Shown one piece after another: positions 1-10,243 of a stretch of 64,000 bases of DNA. The translations under genes and the position numbers were made by a program. Source of the stretch: Salinivibrio sharmensis (GTDB taxonomy: Bacteria; Pseudomonadota; Gammaproteobacteria; Enterobacterales; Vibrionaceae). The stretch's first letter is position 1. Each line of letters opens with the position of its first letter. The notes under the pieces are model-generated. The model had not been told where the DNA came from, made no database searches, and saw only the letters and a program-made list of their open reading frames with translations. Location: the NCBI RefSeq assembly GCF_001995985.1, contig NZ_MUFC01000003.1, forward strand, positions 124,001 through 188,000. The letters run 5' to 3'.

Positions 1-1849
1 CCACCTCTTCGCGCAACGCTTGTAAGGTTGCAGACAATGACATGTTACTCATCGCGCGTTGAACACGCGCCGCCATCTGGCTTTGCGGGCTAATGTCAGG
101 CACTTCAGGCTCAATAACCTTATCTAGTGCCACCACGACCACATCACCCTCGCGGTTTTGCGTAACGCCATAACTTGCCGCATCAGATTCAGGCTGTGGC
201 AGAGAGAACGCCAATTCGGCTACTGCTTGTTGCTGAGACACACGGTTGAGTGTGATCGGCGCACTGAAGGTGTAATCACTGCCTGCCAACTCACCTGTTT
301 GCTCAAGCTGGGCAATCAAGTCTCCAGCGGTTTGTTTTGCTTGCTCTTGGCCTTTCTCGGCGGCGAGTGTTTCACGAACTTGGTCTTTCACTTCCGCAAA
401 GCTAAGCTGTTTTTCCGGCTTCACATCATCAAGGCGTACAACAATCGCATGCTCACCAGACAATTCAATCAACTCTGAGTTGAGCCCGTTTTCACGAACG
501 TCATAGCTGTCAAGTGCTTGCTGAATTTGAGGGCGGGCCATTAACCCCGTTGCAGCATCCAAGGCAAAGTAGTCAGTGTATTGCACGTCACTGTTTATCG
601 CGGCCGCGGCTGGCCCAAGGCCATTGGCTTCCTCAAAAGCGACTTCAGCCAGTGTGGTAGACTGCGCGTAGAAACGATCCGCCGCACGCGCTTGTTGCAG
701 TTCAGTACGAATATCGTCTTTTACCTCTGCAAGTGGTGTCACATCCGCCAGATCAATATCATCCAAACGAATAATATGATAACCAAAGTCAGATTGAACC
801 AGCCCAGAAATATCACCTTTCTCTGACAGCGCATACGCGGCTTTCTCGAACGCCGGATCCATCACATCAGGTTCAATCCAATCGAGTGATCCGCCCTGCT
901 CAGCACTGAAGGTATCATCAGACACCTCTTTCGCCAGCGCAGTAAATGCTTCGCCTTGGTTCAGGCGCTCTAGCACTTGCTCAGCTTTGGCTTTGGCCTC
1001 TTCACCGGTCCCTTCGATCAAGATATGGCTGACTTTGCGACGCTCTTGCGAGCCATATTGGGATTGGTTCTCTTGATAATACGCTTCGATGTCTTGATCA
1101 GAGATTTGAATGTCACTGGCCAGCCCTTCGCCTGTGAGCTCCACATAAGCGACTTTGACCATGCGAGGCTGGATATAATCGTCTCGGTTAGCTTGATAGT
1201 ATGCTTCCAGCTCATCGTCCGTTAGCGATACCTGCTCGGCAAAATCATCCACTGGGAGCGTGATGGTGCGCACTTGGCGGCTTTGCGCCTCTAGGCGATA
1301 CAAATTCTCTAACTCACTGGGCAAGACAAAGCCTGAGCCTTGTAGGCCATTAACCAGCTGCTGACGCATTAAGTCTGTGCGCATATAATTGGCAAATTCA
1401 TCGGCACTCATACCCGTCTGGCGCAGAGCGGCCTGATAACGATCGTTATTAAACTGCCCGCCTTGACGAAACTGTGGCATCGCACGAATAGCCGCTTTGA
1501 CCTGCGCATCACTCACGCGCAAACCGAGTTCGCTAGCCGCCTGCTCTAACAGCAAGTCATTGATCATTCGATCTAAGATGTTTTGACGAAAACGCTTCAC
1601 ATACTCTGGGTTGCCCAGCAGTTGGTTAAACTGCTCTCCGGCTTGTTGCTGCATACGAGCACGTTCGTTTTGATAAGCTCGATCGAGCTCTGCACGGCTG
1701 ATTTCTTTATCACCGACGGTTGCAGCGGGCGGGTTGGAACCGCCTGCCAGATAGCTGCCGACACCGGCAAAAGCAAAGGAAAAGATGATAAGGCTTAAAA
1801 TGATCTTCACCGCAAGACTATTGGTGCCTTCGCGTATACGTTCCATCAT
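1..1849 (-). CDS. ppiD: Peptidyl-prolyl cis-trans isomerase D, periplasmic foldase (partial, 3' end missing)
   Basis: This encodes a membrane-anchored periplasmic chaperone that helps outer-membrane and secreted proteins fold near the Sec translocon. Translation from the double ATG at 1849 gives MMERIREGTNSLAVKII, closely matching the E. coli PpiD start, followed by one hydrophobic helix (about residues 12-34) and then a periplasmic SurA-like region. A parvulin-type rotamase domain is readable between about 1030 and 770 (VSHILIEGTGEEAK, then FGYHIIRLDDI). About 616 codons are present against roughly 620 in E. coli, so only the last few residues lie outside the window. It sits downstream of hupB on the same strand, separated by a terminator, which is the usual lon-hupB-ppiD order. 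The parvulin domain of PpiD has little isomerase activity in E. coli, so chaperone function is the safer assignment. Confidence 0.95.
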   Translation of the reverse strand, partial: MMERIREGTNSLAVKIILSLIIFSFAFAGVGSYLAGGSNPPAATVGDKEISRAELDRAYQNERARMQQQAGEQFNQLLGNPEYVKRFRQNILDRMINDLLLEQAASELGLRVSDAQVKAAIRAMPQFRQGGQFNNDRYQAALRQTGMSADEFANYMRTDLMRQQLVNGLQGSGFVLPSELENLYRLEAQSRQVRTITLPVDDFAEQVSLTDDELEAYYQANRDDYIQPRMVKVAYVELTGEGLASDIQISDQDIEAYYQENQSQYGSQERRKVSHILIEGTGEEAKAKAEQVLERLNQGEAFTALAKEVSDDTFSAEQGGSLDWIEPDVMDPAFEKAAYALSEKGDISGLVQSDFGYHIIRLDDIDLADVTPLAEVKDDIRTELQQARAADRFYAQSTTLAEVAFEEANGLGPAAAAINSDVQYTDYFALDAATGLMARPQIQQALDSYDVRENGLNSELIELSGEHAIVVRLDDVKPEKQLSFAEVKDQVRETLAAEKGQEQAKQTAGDLIAQLEQTGELAGSDYTFSAPITLNRVSQQQAVAELAFSLPQPESDAASYGVTQNREGDVVVVALDKVIEPEVPDISPQSQMAARVQRAMSNMSLSATLQALREEV

Positions 1850-1892
1850 AACTGGCCGGTACTCCAACTGGTTTGGGCTGGTTGTCTTTCAA

Positions 1893-1922
1893 CTAAAAAG
1901 GCGCATCATGTGATGCGCCTTT
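1893..1922 (-). terminator. Intrinsic terminator after hupB
   Basis: A 12-bp perfect inverted repeat (1897-1908 with 1911-1922) with a two-base loop ends, on the minus strand, in a run of five T. It lies about 100 bases after the hupB stop and separates hupB from ppiD. Confidence 0.8.
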
Positions 1923-2018
1923 ACGCTCTTGTGTGCCGAATTATACGCGGTTGTTAGTGGCTTTGCAGCTCCAACGCCCCGTCAAACGCGAATAATTCGG
2001 CAGCGAGTCACGTGATCA

Positions 2019-2294
2019 TTACTCGTTAACGGCGTCTTTTAACGCTTTACCTGCTTTAAAGCCAGGCACTTTGGCCGCTGCGATATCGATTTCAGCGCCC
2101 GTTTGTGGGTTACGGCCCTTGCGTGCGGCGCGTTCGCGTACAGAGAAGGTGCCAAAGCCCACTAGCGCGACCTGGTCACCTGACTTCAATGTGTTAGACA
2201 CCGCCTCGACGAAGGCATCCAATGCACGGTTTGCTGAGGCCTTAGAAATATCCGCACCTTCTGCAATATGATCAATCAGTTCCGACTTATTCAC
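2019..2294 (-). CDS. hupB: DNA-binding protein HU-beta
   Basis: This is a small histone-like nucleoid protein that binds and bends DNA without strict sequence specificity and works as an HU homo- or heterodimer. The 91-residue length and the start [19 protein letters not shown] are typical. The signature [20 protein letters not shown] (about residues 46-65) forms the start of the DNA-gripping beta arm, and the protein ends in the usual [14 protein letters not shown] is ruled out by the N-terminus and the arm sequence. It lies between lon and ppiD on the same strand as in E. coli. Flanking terminators suggest it is transcribed on its own. Confidence 0.97.
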   Translation of the reverse strand: MNKSELIDHIAEGADISKASANRALDAFVEAVSNTLKSGDQVALVGFGTFSVRERAARKGRNPQTGAEIDIAAAKVPGFKAGKALKDAVNE

Positions 2295-2433
2295 TTTTTC
2301 ATCCCCTTAGATTACATCTCCGCAAACCTATCAATGTTGCGGTATTCAATAACAGACGCTTTGTCGACGAAAGACGTTGAAAGCGCGCTTGCCCGCCCCA
2401 TGCAGGCAATGCGTCAGAGCAACGTTAGCGAGC

Positions 2434-2475
2434 AAAAAAAACGCTGACAAGCCTTTTACTGCCTGTCAGCGTTTT
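2434..2475 (-). terminator. Intrinsic terminator after lon
   Basis: A 12-bp inverted repeat (2438-2449 with 2464-2475) lies 8 bases downstream of the lon stop. On the minus strand it is followed by an uninterrupted T run (2440-2434). It is oriented to end lon transcription before hupB. Confidence 0.85.
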
Positions 2476-2482
2476 ACGTTGC

Positions 2483-4855
2483 TTAATTTTGCTGCATGTC
2501 ACTCTTTTCGGCGTTAACCAGCTCAATACCGAGCGGATTATTCTCTAACGCAATGGTTAAAACTTCATCAATCCAACGCACTGGGTGAATCGATAAGTCC
2601 TCTTTGACGTTGGCAGGAATATCCTCCAAATCACGCTCGTTTTCTTTTGGGATAACGACTGTTTTTATGCCACCGCGACGTGCCGCGAGTAGCTTTTCTT
2701 TCAAGCCACCAATCGGGAGCACTTCACCACGTAGGGTGATCTCACCAGTCATTGCCACATCAGAGCGGACAGAGTTACCGGTTAAGCTTGAGACCAAGGC
2801 AGTACACATCGCGATGCCCGCACTTGGGCCATCTTTGGGCGTTGCGCCTTCTGGGACGTGGACATGAATATCACGCTTCTCGTAAAAGTCGCTATTGATA
2901 CCCAGCTTCTCAGCACGGCTACGCACCACGGTCATCGCCGCTTGCACTGATTCTTGCATCACATCGCCCAGCGAGCCTGTGTGCGTCAGTTTGCCTTTAC
3001 CTGGCATTGCTTCAGTCTCGATAGTGAGCAAATCGCCACCCACTTCGGTCCAGGCAAGCCCAGTCACTTGACCCACTCGGTTTTGCTCATCCGCTTTACC
3101 ATAATCAAAGCGGCGGACGCCTAAGTAATCTTGCAGGTTCTCATCCGTCACCGTCACTTGCTTGAGCTCGCTATTAAGCAGAATTTCTTTGACCGTCTTG
3201 CGACACAGCTTAGAAATTTCTCGCTCAAGGTTACGTACGCCCGCTTCGCGTGTGTAATAACGAATAATGCCGATGATTGCCGAATCTTCTATCGTGATCT
3301 CATGCGGTTTCAAGCCATTGCGCGCCACTTGCTTGTCAATCAAATGTTGCTTAGCAATGTTGAGCTTCTCGTCCTCGGTATAACCAGAAAGGCGGATCAC
3401 TTCCATCCGATCCAGCAATGGGCCAGGGATATTCATCGAGTTAGACGTGGCCACGAACATCACATCTGAAAGATCGTAGTCAACCTCTAGATAGTGGTCG
3501 TTAAACGCATTGTTTTGCTCAGGGTCAAGAACCTCAAGCAACGCCGATGAAGGGTCACCGCGCATGTCAGACGACACCTTATCGATTTCATCGAGAAGGA
3601 ACAGTGGGTTTCGCACTCCCACTTTAGACATCTTCTGAATCAGCTTGCCGGGCAATGAGCCGATATAAGTCCGTCGATGACCACGGATTTCCGCTTCATC
3701 ACGCACACCACCCAATGCCATACGGGTATATTTACGCCCGGTGGCACGCGCAATAGACTGGCCTAGCGAGGTTTTACCCACCCCTGGCGGCCCCACTAAG
3801 CAAAGAATCGGACCTTTCAGCTTCTTCATCCGGTTCTGTACCGCGAGGTATTCCAAGATGCGGTCTTTGACACGCTCAAGCCCGTAGTGATCGGCGTTCA
3901 AGACTTCTTCCGCCCGGGCTAAGTTTTTCTTCACTTTTGAGCGCTTCGCCCACGGCACGCTGATCATCCAATCGATATAGCTGCGAACCACGGTGGCTTC
4001 CGCCGACATCGGAGACATCATTTTTAGCTTCTGCAGCTCTTGCTCGGTTTTTTCCCGAGCTTCCTGCGGCATTTTTGACTCTTCGATTTTTTGCTTCAGC
4101 GCTTCAAACTCATCCGGCGCATCATCCAGCTCACCCAGCTCTTTCTGAATGGCTTTCATTTGCTCGTTGAGATAATACTCGCGCTGGCTTTTTTCCATTT
4201 GCTTTTTGACGCGTCCACGAATGCGCTTCTCGACCTGGAGTAAGTCAATCTCAGACTCCATCATGGTCATCAAGTATTCAAGACGCTCGGAAATATCGAC
4301 GATTTCCAACACATTTTGCTTGTCTTCAAGCTTGAGCGGCATGTGGGCGGCAATGGTATCAGCAAGGCGCGCAGCCTCTTCAATGCCGTTTAACGACGTC
4401 AGCACTTCCGGCGGGATTTTTTTGTTTAGCTTGATAAAGCCTTCAAACTGACTGATCGCAGTACGGACGAGGACTTCTTGTTCACGCTCATCCAAGCTCG
4501 GCGTGGTCAAATACTCCGCTTGAGCGGTAAAGAAATCATCTTCACTAAACTGATCGATGCGCGCACGCTGCATCCCTTCAACCAGGACTTTAACCGTACC
4601 GTCTGGAAGTTTAAGAAGCTGGAGGATGGTTGCCACCGTACCAACGGTGTATAAATCTGAGATACTTGGATCATCAGTTGCCGCATCTTTTTGCGCAACC
4701 AGTAGAATCTGTTTGTCATTGTCCATCGCCGCTTCAAGGCAGCGTATCGACTTTTCCCTTCCCACGAAAAGCGGGATCACCATGTGAGGATAAACCACCA
4801 CATCCCGAAGTGGCAGCACCGGAATGTCAATGCGCTCGGAACGCTCCAAGTTCAT
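2483..4855 (-). CDS. lon: ATP-dependent protease La (Lon)
   Basis: Lon is a cytoplasmic AAA+ serine protease that degrades misfolded proteins and short-lived regulators as a hexamer. The 790-residue product aligns with E. coli Lon throughout. It has an N-terminal substrate domain (about 10-200), a coiled region, the Walker A motif GPPGVGKTS (mid 300s), a Walker B FLLDEIDK, and the C-terminal protease domain. That domain carries the catalytic serine in [10 protein letters not shown] and the catalytic lysine in [15 protein letters not shown] start it at ATG 4855 ([18 protein letters not shown]) rather than at an upstream in-frame TTG (4876), because a GGAAGAGAG ribosome-binding sequence precedes 4855 and the family begins there. 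A sigma-32 promoter at 4890-4917 implies heat-shock induction. Confidence 0.98.
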   Translation of the reverse strand: MNLERSERIDIPVLPLRDVVVYPHMVIPLFVGREKSIRCLEAAMDNDKQILLVAQKDAATDDPSISDLYTVGTVATILQLLKLPDGTVKVLVEGMQRARIDQFSEDDFFTAQAEYLTTPSLDEREQEVLVRTAISQFEGFIKLNKKIPPEVLTSLNGIEEAARLADTIAAHMPLKLEDKQNVLEIVDISERLEYLMTMMESEIDLLQVEKRIRGRVKKQMEKSQREYYLNEQMKAIQKELGELDDAPDEFEALKQKIEESKMPQEAREKTEQELQKLKMMSPMSAEATVVRSYIDWMISVPWAKRSKVKKNLARAEEVLNADHYGLERVKDRILEYLAVQNRMKKLKGPILCLVGPPGVGKTSLGQSIARATGRKYTRMALGGVRDEAEIRGHRRTYIGSLPGKLIQKMSKVGVRNPLFLLDEIDKVSSDMRGDPSSALLEVLDPEQNNAFNDHYLEVDYDLSDVMFVATSNSMNIPGPLLDRMEVIRLSGYTEDEKLNIAKQHLIDKQVARNGLKPHEITIEDSAIIGIIRYYTREAGVRNLEREISKLCRKTVKEILLNSELKQVTVTDENLQDYLGVRRFDYGKADEQNRVGQVTGLAWTEVGGDLLTIETEAMPGKGKLTHTGSLGDVMQESVQAAMTVVRSRAEKLGINSDFYEKRDIHVHVPEGATPKDGPSAGIAMCTALVSSLTGNSVRSDVAMTGEITLRGEVLPIGGLKEKLLAARRGGIKTVVIPKENERDLEDIPANVKEDLSIHPVRWIDEVLTIALENNPLGIELVNAEKSDMQQN

Positions 4856-4889
4856 ATGCTTCTCTCTTCCGTTCAATCTGATTATGAGT

Positions 4890-4917
4890 ATATGGGGTCT
4901 GTTGGACAGGTTTCAAC
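4890..4917 (-). promoter_or_regulatory. Sigma-32 (heat-shock) promoter of lon
   Basis: On the minus strand GTTGAAA (4917-4911) and CCCCATAT (4897-4890) are separated by exactly 13 bases. This matches the RpoH consensus CTTGAAA-N13-CCCCATNT with one mismatch at the first base. The -10 element ends 34 bases before the lon ATG. Confidence 0.85.
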
Positions 4918-4935
4918 GGCTCAACCGTCAGAAAA

Positions 4936-4966
4936 TAAAAAAGGGAGTTGTCACTCCCTTTTTCTA
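4936..4966 (-). terminator. Intrinsic terminator after clpX
   Basis: The repeat AAGGGAGT (4941-4948) pairs with ACTCCCTT (4953-4960) around a four-base loop, and flanking A and T runs extend the stem. On the minus strand a T-rich tail follows. It lies 28 bases past the clpX stop and upstream of the lon promoter, so clpX and lon are separate units. Confidence 0.85.
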
Positions 4967-4993
4967 TCTCGCTGATAACCTTATGTAACGATC

Positions 4994-6271
4994 TTACTCG
5001 CCACCGGCTGCTTGATTATCAGTGTGTTCATACATCAGTAGAGGTGCAGACTCGCCTCGGATCACTGAATCATCGATCACCACTTTGCTCACGTCTTTCA
5101 TCGACGGCAGATCGTACATGGTATCCAACAACACAGCTTCAACAATCGAGCGTAGACCTCGTGCACCGGTTTTCCGTTCCATCGCTTTTTTGGCGATAGC
5201 CCTCAGTGCGTCGTCTCGGAACTCAAGCTCAACACCGTCTAGCTCAAGCAAGGCACCATACTGCTTCGTGAGTGCGTTCTTAGGTTCACGTAGAATTTGC
5301 ACCAAGGCGTCTTCGTCAAGCTCTCTCAACACCGCGGTGACGGGTAGACGCCCGATAAATTCAGGGATCAAGCCGTACTTCACCATGTCTTCAGGCTCAA
5401 CTTTGCCAAAGAACTCGTCGGCTGAGCGATCGGTCGCCCCTTTGACCTGCGCACCAAAGCCAATGCCAGAGCCTGTGTCGACACGCTGCTCAACCACTTT
5501 ATCGAGCCCAGCAAACGCACCACCGCAGATGAACAGAATTTTCGATGTGTCCACTTGCAAGAATTCTTGCTGTGGATGCTTACGTCCCCCTTGGGGTGGA
5601 ATCGAAGCCACTGTCCCTTCTACCAGCTTCAGCAACGCTTGCTGCACCCCTTCCCCGGAGACGTCTCGGGTAATGGATGGGTTATCGGATTTACGAGAGA
5701 CCTTATCAATCTCATCGATGTACACGATACCGCGTTCTGCTTTGGCAACATCGTAATCGCACTTTTGCAGCAGCTTCTGGATGATATTTTCGACGTCTTC
5801 ACCCACATAACCGGCCTCGGTCAAGGTGGTGGCATCCGCCATAGTAAATGGCACATCCAAAAAGCGCGCTAACGTCTCAGCCAGCAATGTCTTACCACTA
5901 CCTGTAGGGCCAATAAGCAGGATGTTACTCTTGCCTAGCTCCACGCCATCTGCGCTTTTGTCGCCGTTTCGCAAGCGTTTGTAGTGGTTGTATACTGCAA
6001 CCGAGAGCACTTTTTTCGCTTGCTCTTGGCCAATGACATAATCGTCAAGGTGTGCACGAATTTCACTTGGCGCGGGCAAGGTATCTCCCTCGCGCTTCGG
6101 CATCACTTCTTTGATTTCTTCGCGGATAATGTCATTACACAGGTCAACACACTCATCACAAATGTAGACCGATGGCCCGGCAATTAACTTACGAACTTCG
6201 TGTTGGCTCTTACCACAGAATGAGCAGTAAAGCAGCTTTCCGCTTCCACCGTCTTTTCGCTTGTCTGTCAT
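4994..6271 (-). CDS. clpX: ClpXP unfoldase subunit ClpX
   Basis: ClpX is the AAA+ hexameric unfoldase that recognises tagged or adaptor-delivered substrates and feeds them to ClpP. The 425-residue protein has the N-terminal zinc domain with Cys16, Cys19, Cys38 and Cys41, which binds adaptors. It also has Walker A GPTGSGKT, the pore-loop GYVGEDVE, Walker B VYIDEIDK, and the IGF tripeptide (in [11 protein letters not shown]) that docks to ClpP. It follows clpP by 145 bases with no convincing terminator between them, consistent with clpP-clpX cotranscription. The RssB-like gene at 13.7-14.7 kb is a plausible adaptor partner. Confidence 0.98.
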   Translation of the reverse strand: MTDKRKDGGSGKLLYCSFCGKSQHEVRKLIAGPSVYICDECVDLCNDIIREEIKEVMPKREGDTLPAPSEIRAHLDDYVIGQEQAKKVLSVAVYNHYKRLRNGDKSADGVELGKSNILLIGPTGSGKTLLAETLARFLDVPFTMADATTLTEAGYVGEDVENIIQKLLQKCDYDVAKAERGIVYIDEIDKVSRKSDNPSITRDVSGEGVQQALLKLVEGTVASIPPQGGRKHPQQEFLQVDTSKILFICGGAFAGLDKVVEQRVDTGSGIGFGAQVKGATDRSADEFFGKVEPEDMVKYGLIPEFIGRLPVTAVLRELDEDALVQILREPKNALTKQYGALLELDGVELEFRDDALRAIAKKAMERKTGARGLRSIVEAVLLDTMYDLPSMKDVSKVVIDDSVIRGESAPLLMYEHTDNQAAGGE

Positions 6272-6416
6272 TCGCTAACCTCTTTGGGGCATTTGCCCGT
6301 CGTTGCCTTATGTTGAGTTTACAACAAATCGGCCACTTTTTCCGACCCAACAACCAACAAGCTTTGCGTTTGTCCACAAAGCTCGCTCGATTTCGATGTC
6401 CTACGACATCGTGGGT

Positions 6417-7040
6417 TTAGTCTCGTTGACTCAATACGGCGTCAACCAAGCCATAGTCCACCGCTTCTTGTGCCGCCATGAAGTTATCACGGTCGGTGTC
6501 ACGCTCAATCACTTCCATTGGTTGGCCTGTGTGTTCAGCCAACAGGGTGTTGAGGCGGTGTTTGGTTTTAATCATTTCTTGGGCATGAATTTCAATATCA
6601 GACGCCTGGCCTTGGAAGCCTCCCAGCGGTTGGTGAATCATCACCCGTGAATTCGGTAGGCAATAACGTTTGCCTTTCGCGCCACCTGCCAACAGGAACG
6701 ACCCCATTGAGCACGCCTGGCCAGTACACAGGGTGCTGACATCCGGCTTGATAAACTGCATGGTGTCATAAATTGCCATCCCCGCAGTCACCACACCACC
6801 TGGCGAGTTGATGTACAGGTAAATGTCTTTTTCTGGATTCTCTGACTCTAAGAACAGCATCTGCGCCACAATCAAATTTGCCATTTGATCTTCCACTTGC
6901 CCAGTGAGGAAGATGATGCGTTCTTTTAGCAGGCGAGAGTAAATATCGTAAGAGCGCTCACCGCGCGAGGTTTGTTCCACCACCATAGGGACAAGGGCGT
7001 CCATAATTGGCGGCATGGCATTATTGTGTTGATGGCTCAT
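6417..7040 (-). CDS. clpP: ATP-dependent Clp protease proteolytic subunit
   Basis: ClpP forms the double-heptamer serine protease chamber that degrades substrates unfolded by ClpX or ClpA. The product is 207 residues, the same as E. coli ClpP. The catalytic triad is in register: Ser111 (in QACSMGSF), His136 (in VMIHQPLGG) and Asp185 (in DTDRDNF). The N-terminal 10-15 residues are the variable propeptide. A short hairpin without a T run (6394-6411) follows the gene; it could be a processing or stability element but does not look like a full terminator. It lies in the tig-clpP-clpX-lon order typical of gammaproteobacteria. Confidence 0.98.
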   Translation of the reverse strand: MSHQHNNAMPPIMDALVPMVVEQTSRGERSYDIYSRLLKERIIFLTGQVEDQMANLIVAQMLFLESENPEKDIYLYINSPGGVVTAGMAIYDTMQFIKPDVSTLCTGQACSMGSFLLAGGAKGKRYCLPNSRVMIHQPLGGFQGQASDIEIHAQEMIKTKHRLNTLLAEHTGQPMEVIERDTDRDNFMAAQEAVDYGLVDAVLSQRD

Positions 7041-7226
7041 AGCGTAATATCCCTAATCGAATTCGTTATAACTCTTGCCTTAACCAAGGTTTAGCACAAA
7101 ACGCTGTAACAGGTCACTAAAATCTTAAATCGATGAACGCAGCTTAATGATCCAACGAGATTTTTTGTGGCTAAACGTCTCTCACTATCGACAAACACGT
7201 GCACGGCAAGTGCTAACCAGTAGATG

Positions 7227-7263
7227 GAAAAAATGGCCCAAATGACAAGTCATTAGGGCCATT
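7227..7263 (-). terminator. Intrinsic terminator after tig
   Basis: AATGGCCC (7232-7239) pairs with GGGCCATT (7256-7263), and AATGAC pairs with GTCATT inside it, giving a long nearly complete hairpin. On the minus strand six T follow. It lies about 55 bases after the tig stop and separates tig from clpP. Confidence 0.85.
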
Positions 7264-7318
7264 GTAAGCAAATCCATTTACGCAGTGTCAATGCGACACA
7301 AACGTTTTTTAACCTTGA

Positions 7319-8623
7319 TTAAGCTTGCTGAGAAGCATTCATCAGGTCACTGAAGCCGACTTCAGCTTCGGTGACAGTGGCTTTTGCTAGCAGCGCATCG
7401 ATGGCTTGCTCTTCAAGCGCAACGTTACGCATGTTTTCCATCAGCTTCTCGTCTTTCTCATAGTAAGCGACAACTTCTGATGGGTCTTCATACGCAGATG
7501 CCATCTCTTCGATCAGTGCTTTAACACGCTCATCATCCGCTTCAAGCTCTTCTGACTTGATCACTTCGCCCAGCAGCAGACCAACACTTACACGGCGTTT
7601 GGCTTGCTCTTCAAATAGCTCACGTGGTAGCTGAGAAGCGCTGTCCATGTTGCCACCAAAGCGTTGTGCCGCTTGCTGGCGCAAGGTGCCAATTTCTTGC
7701 TCAATCAGCGCTGAAGGTACGTCGATTTGGTTTTGCTCAACCAAGCCATCAAGTACCTGCTCTTTTACCTTGTTTTTGATCGCTTGCTTGAGTTCGCGAT
7801 CCATGTTTTTACGCACTTCTGCTTTCAGGCCTTCTACGCTGCCATCAGCAATGCCAAAGCGCTGAACAAACTCTTCAGTCAGCTCTGGTAGCTCTTGTTC
7901 TTCCACTGTATGCAGTTTAATCGCGAACTGTGCTGCTTTACCTTTCAGGTTCTCAGCGTGGTAGTCTTCTGGGAAGTTCACATCGATAGTGAATTCTTCA
8001 CCTGCTTTTTTACCCACAAGGCCGTCTTCAAAGCCTGGGATCATGCGACCTTGGCCCATTTCTAGCTGGAAGCCTTCGGCTTTACCGCCTTCAAACTCTT
8101 CACCGTCGATGGTGCCAACAAAGTCCAAGGTGACACGGCTGTTCTCTTTCGCTTCACCGTCTGCTTCTACCCAGCTTGCTTGTTGCTTACGCAGAGTATT
8201 CAGCATTTCGTCCACATCGCTTTCTTGCACTTCGGCTTTTGGCTTCTCAACGCTAATCGCGTCTAGACCTTGAAGCTCCACTTCTGGGTACACTTCAAAA
8301 TCCGCTTTAAAGACCAAATCTTGGCCTGCTTCGTTTTCAACCGGTGTAAAGCTTGGCGCCCCTGCTGGGTTCACTTTTTCTTGAATCATGGCTTCGATGA
8401 AGTGACGCTGCATCACTTCGCCCAGCACGTCTTGGCGTACTGTGTCACCGTACATGCGTGACACCATCTTCAATGGAACTTTACCTTTACGGAAACCATC
8501 AAAACGACGATTCTTAGCGATATTGCGTAGCTCTTTAGTGACTGCGTCATCAATGTTGGCAGCAGGCACTGTGATGGTCATTTGGCGCTTAAGGCCTTCG
8601 GTGGTTTCAACGGTAACTTGCAT
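7319..8623 (-). CDS. tig: Trigger factor, ribosome-associated chaperone
   Basis: Trigger factor binds near the ribosomal exit tunnel and shields nascent chains. The 434-residue protein has the three family domains. The first is the N-terminal ribosome-binding domain, with the [11 protein letters not shown] loop at about residues 43-53 carrying the FRK signature. The second is the FKBP-type isomerase domain (about 150-245, with [20 protein letters not shown]). The third is the helical C-terminal domain ending after [15 protein letters not shown]. It starts at ATG 8623 with [20 protein letters not shown], the expected N-terminus. It heads the tig-clpP-clpX-lon cluster. Confidence 0.98.
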   Translation of the reverse strand: MQVTVETTEGLKRQMTITVPAANIDDAVTKELRNIAKNRRFDGFRKGKVPLKMVSRMYGDTVRQDVLGEVMQRHFIEAMIQEKVNPAGAPSFTPVENEAGQDLVFKADFEVYPEVELQGLDAISVEKPKAEVQESDVDEMLNTLRKQQASWVEADGEAKENSRVTLDFVGTIDGEEFEGGKAEGFQLEMGQGRMIPGFEDGLVGKKAGEEFTIDVNFPEDYHAENLKGKAAQFAIKLHTVEEQELPELTEEFVQRFGIADGSVEGLKAEVRKNMDRELKQAIKNKVKEQVLDGLVEQNQIDVPSALIEQEIGTLRQQAAQRFGGNMDSASQLPRELFEEQAKRRVSVGLLLGEVIKSEELEADDERVKALIEEMASAYEDPSEVVAYYEKDEKLMENMRNVALEEQAIDALLAKATVTEAEVGFSDLMNASQQA

Positions 8624-8960
8624 TATAAATTTAACCTCAAATTTACTCAGGGGTACTGAGTGATGTATACCAGTTTTACTGGTGGCATCATCTGAGCTAT
8701 GAATCCGTCATAGCCCCTGCGAATCCGGATACACGCAACTGGCGTATCGAGCTATCTCATCCGAGACTGAAAATTAAGACGCGCTATTATAGCGGCACCC
8801 GTCAACTGAGTCGAGACAAGGGGCGACCGATGGCGTTTCAATATCAAAATTGGGGTGATATCTCACAATTCAACCGCGTAGGATCACAGTTTTTACGGTT
8901 TTATGTGCGTTTGGTTATTTTCAGAGCAATTCGGTGAGAAAAACGGGAAAGGAAGCGAAA
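8624..8960. other. Non-coding interval between tRNA-Arg and tig
   Basis: No supportable gene is visible. On the minus strand a perfect TATAAT (8791-8786) lies 163 bases upstream of tig and could be its -10 element. The nearest TTGACG is only 8 bases away, too close to serve as a standard -35, so the promoter call is tentative. No clear terminator follows the tRNA gene. Confidence 0.4.
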
Positions 8961-9037
<77 letters not shown>

Positions 9038-9057
9038 ACTGTCTTTACGCAGCGTGG

Positions 9058-9085
9058 ATTATAAAGCGACGTTAGGCGTCGTCAA
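9058..9085 (-). promoter_or_regulatory. Sigma-70 promoter of tRNA-Arg
   Basis: On the minus strand TTGACG (9085-9080) and a perfect TATAAT (9063-9058) are separated by 16 bases. The -10 element lies 20 bases before the first tRNA base. Confidence 0.85.
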
Positions 9086-9270
9086 CGCTTTTCCCTAAAA
9101 TCTTGACGTGGTTGCTCAAAACCACATCATTTACTGGCTATGTCTTCATGCCACGCGGTGAGGCGAGAGCGCTTAGTATGTTCTATTGGTGTTTCAGTCC
9201 AGCAAAAAAAGCATCGTGCGAGCATGAGGGCTTATTGCTTCTTTTTGCCTTCCCACTCATTAAACTGCAT

Positions 9271-9286
9271 TAGCAAACGTTTGCGT
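9271..9286. promoter_or_regulatory. PurR-type operator upstream of folD
   Basis: The 16-mer TAGCAAACGTTTGCGT contains the palindromic core GCAAACGTTTGC of the PurR consensus (ACGCAAACGTTTNCGT). It is 64 bases upstream of the folD ATG. A second box of this class precedes cvpA-purF at 17978-17993, which supports a PurR regulon in this genome. Confidence 0.75.
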
Positions 9287-9349
9287 AATAGCTTTTAGAT
9301 GCGTTTTTTGTCACACTATTGCCAACATTGCTTTAGCCAAAGGATAGTT

Positions 9350-10210
9350 ATGGCCGCACAACTCATTGATGGAAAGCTGATCGCGCAAACCGTGCGTCGG
9401 GAGGTTGCCGCTCGCGTCTCCGCACGTACTCAAGCTGGGCGCAGAGCCCCCGGATTGGCGGTAATTTTGGTCGGAGACGACCCCGCCTCACAGGTTTATG
9501 TTGGCAGTAAACGCCGTGTCTGCGATGAAGTCGGGTTTGTGTCACGGTCTTACGACCTCTCTGCTTCATGCTCTCAACAAGAGTTGCTATCACTCATTGA
9601 CACCTTGAATGACGATGACAGCATTGATGGGATTCTCGTCCAACTGCCCTTACCTGCAGGGATTGATGCCACATCCGTATTGGAGCGCATCCGCCCAGAC
9701 AAAGATGTCGATGGGTTTCACCCCTACAATGTCGGTCGCTTATGTCAACGAATGCCAACCCTGCGCTCTTGCACACCAAAAGGGATTATTACCCTCCTAG
9801 ACCGCTATAATGTGCCTCTTCGTGGTAGACATGCTGTGGTTGTGGGTGCCTCCAATATTGTTGGCCGCCCGATGACGTTAGAGCTTTTGTTAGCAGGCTG
9901 TACAACCACTACTTGCCACCGTTTCACCCAGGATTTAGAAGCCCATGTTCGACAAGCCGATGTGCTGGTTGTGGCGGTCGGTAAGCCTAAGTTTATCCCT
10001 GGCGATTGGATCAAGCCCGGCGCCATTGTGATTGATGTGGGCATTAACCGCATGGAAAACGGCAAGCTTATCGGCGACATCGAATATGAGCTCGCCTATG
10101 AAAAGGCTAGCCATATTACCCCTGTCCCAGGTGGCGTGGGCCCTATGACTGTCGCGACCTTGATTGAAAATACGCTCATGGCCTGTGAGCAATACCACGA
10201 TAGTCACTAG
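9350..10210 (+). CDS. folD: Bifunctional methylenetetrahydrofolate dehydrogenase / methenyltetrahydrofolate cyclohydrolase
   Basis: FolD interconverts 5,10-methylene-, methenyl- and 10-formyl-tetrahydrofolate in the cytoplasm, supplying formyl groups for purine synthesis. The 286-residue protein matches E. coli FolD nearly end to end. It has the folate-site segment with YVGSKRR (catalytic Lys), [24 protein letters not shown], the NADP site [10 protein letters not shown], and the signature [10 protein letters not shown]. An in-frame ATG exists at 9299, but ATG 9350 ([13 protein letters not shown]) is preceded by AAAGGATA at the right distance and aligns with the family start. It is a single-gene unit with a PurR-like box in front and a terminator behind. 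Confidence 0.97.
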   Translation: MAAQLIDGKLIAQTVRREVAARVSARTQAGRRAPGLAVILVGDDPASQVYVGSKRRVCDEVGFVSRSYDLSASCSQQELLSLIDTLNDDDSIDGILVQLPLPAGIDATSVLERIRPDKDVDGFHPYNVGRLCQRMPTLRSCTPKGIITLLDRYNVPLRGRHAVVVGASNIVGRPMTLELLLAGCTTTTCHRFTQDLEAHVRQADVLVVAVGKPKFIPGDWIKPGAIVIDVGINRMENGKLIGDIEYELAYEKASHITPVPGGVGPMTVATLIENTLMACEQYHDSH

Positions 10211-10215
10211 CATAA

Positions 10216-10243
10216 GAGAGGGTCAAACTGGCCCTCTTTTTTC
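10216..10243 (+). terminator. Intrinsic terminator after folD
   Basis: AGAGGG (10217-10222) pairs with CCCTCT (10232-10237) and is followed by six T on the plus strand. It sits in the short convergent gap and touches the stop codon of the minus-strand GGDEF gene. Confidence 0.75.

Noticed and set aside
6394-6411. CGATGTC/GACATCG hairpin after clpP as a terminator
   Set aside because: No T run follows on the minus strand and clpX lies just downstream, so cotranscription is more likely.
8786-8813. TATAAT with TTGACG as a tig promoter
   Set aside because: Only 8 bases separate the two hexamers, so they cannot form a standard promoter together; a -10-only role stays possible.
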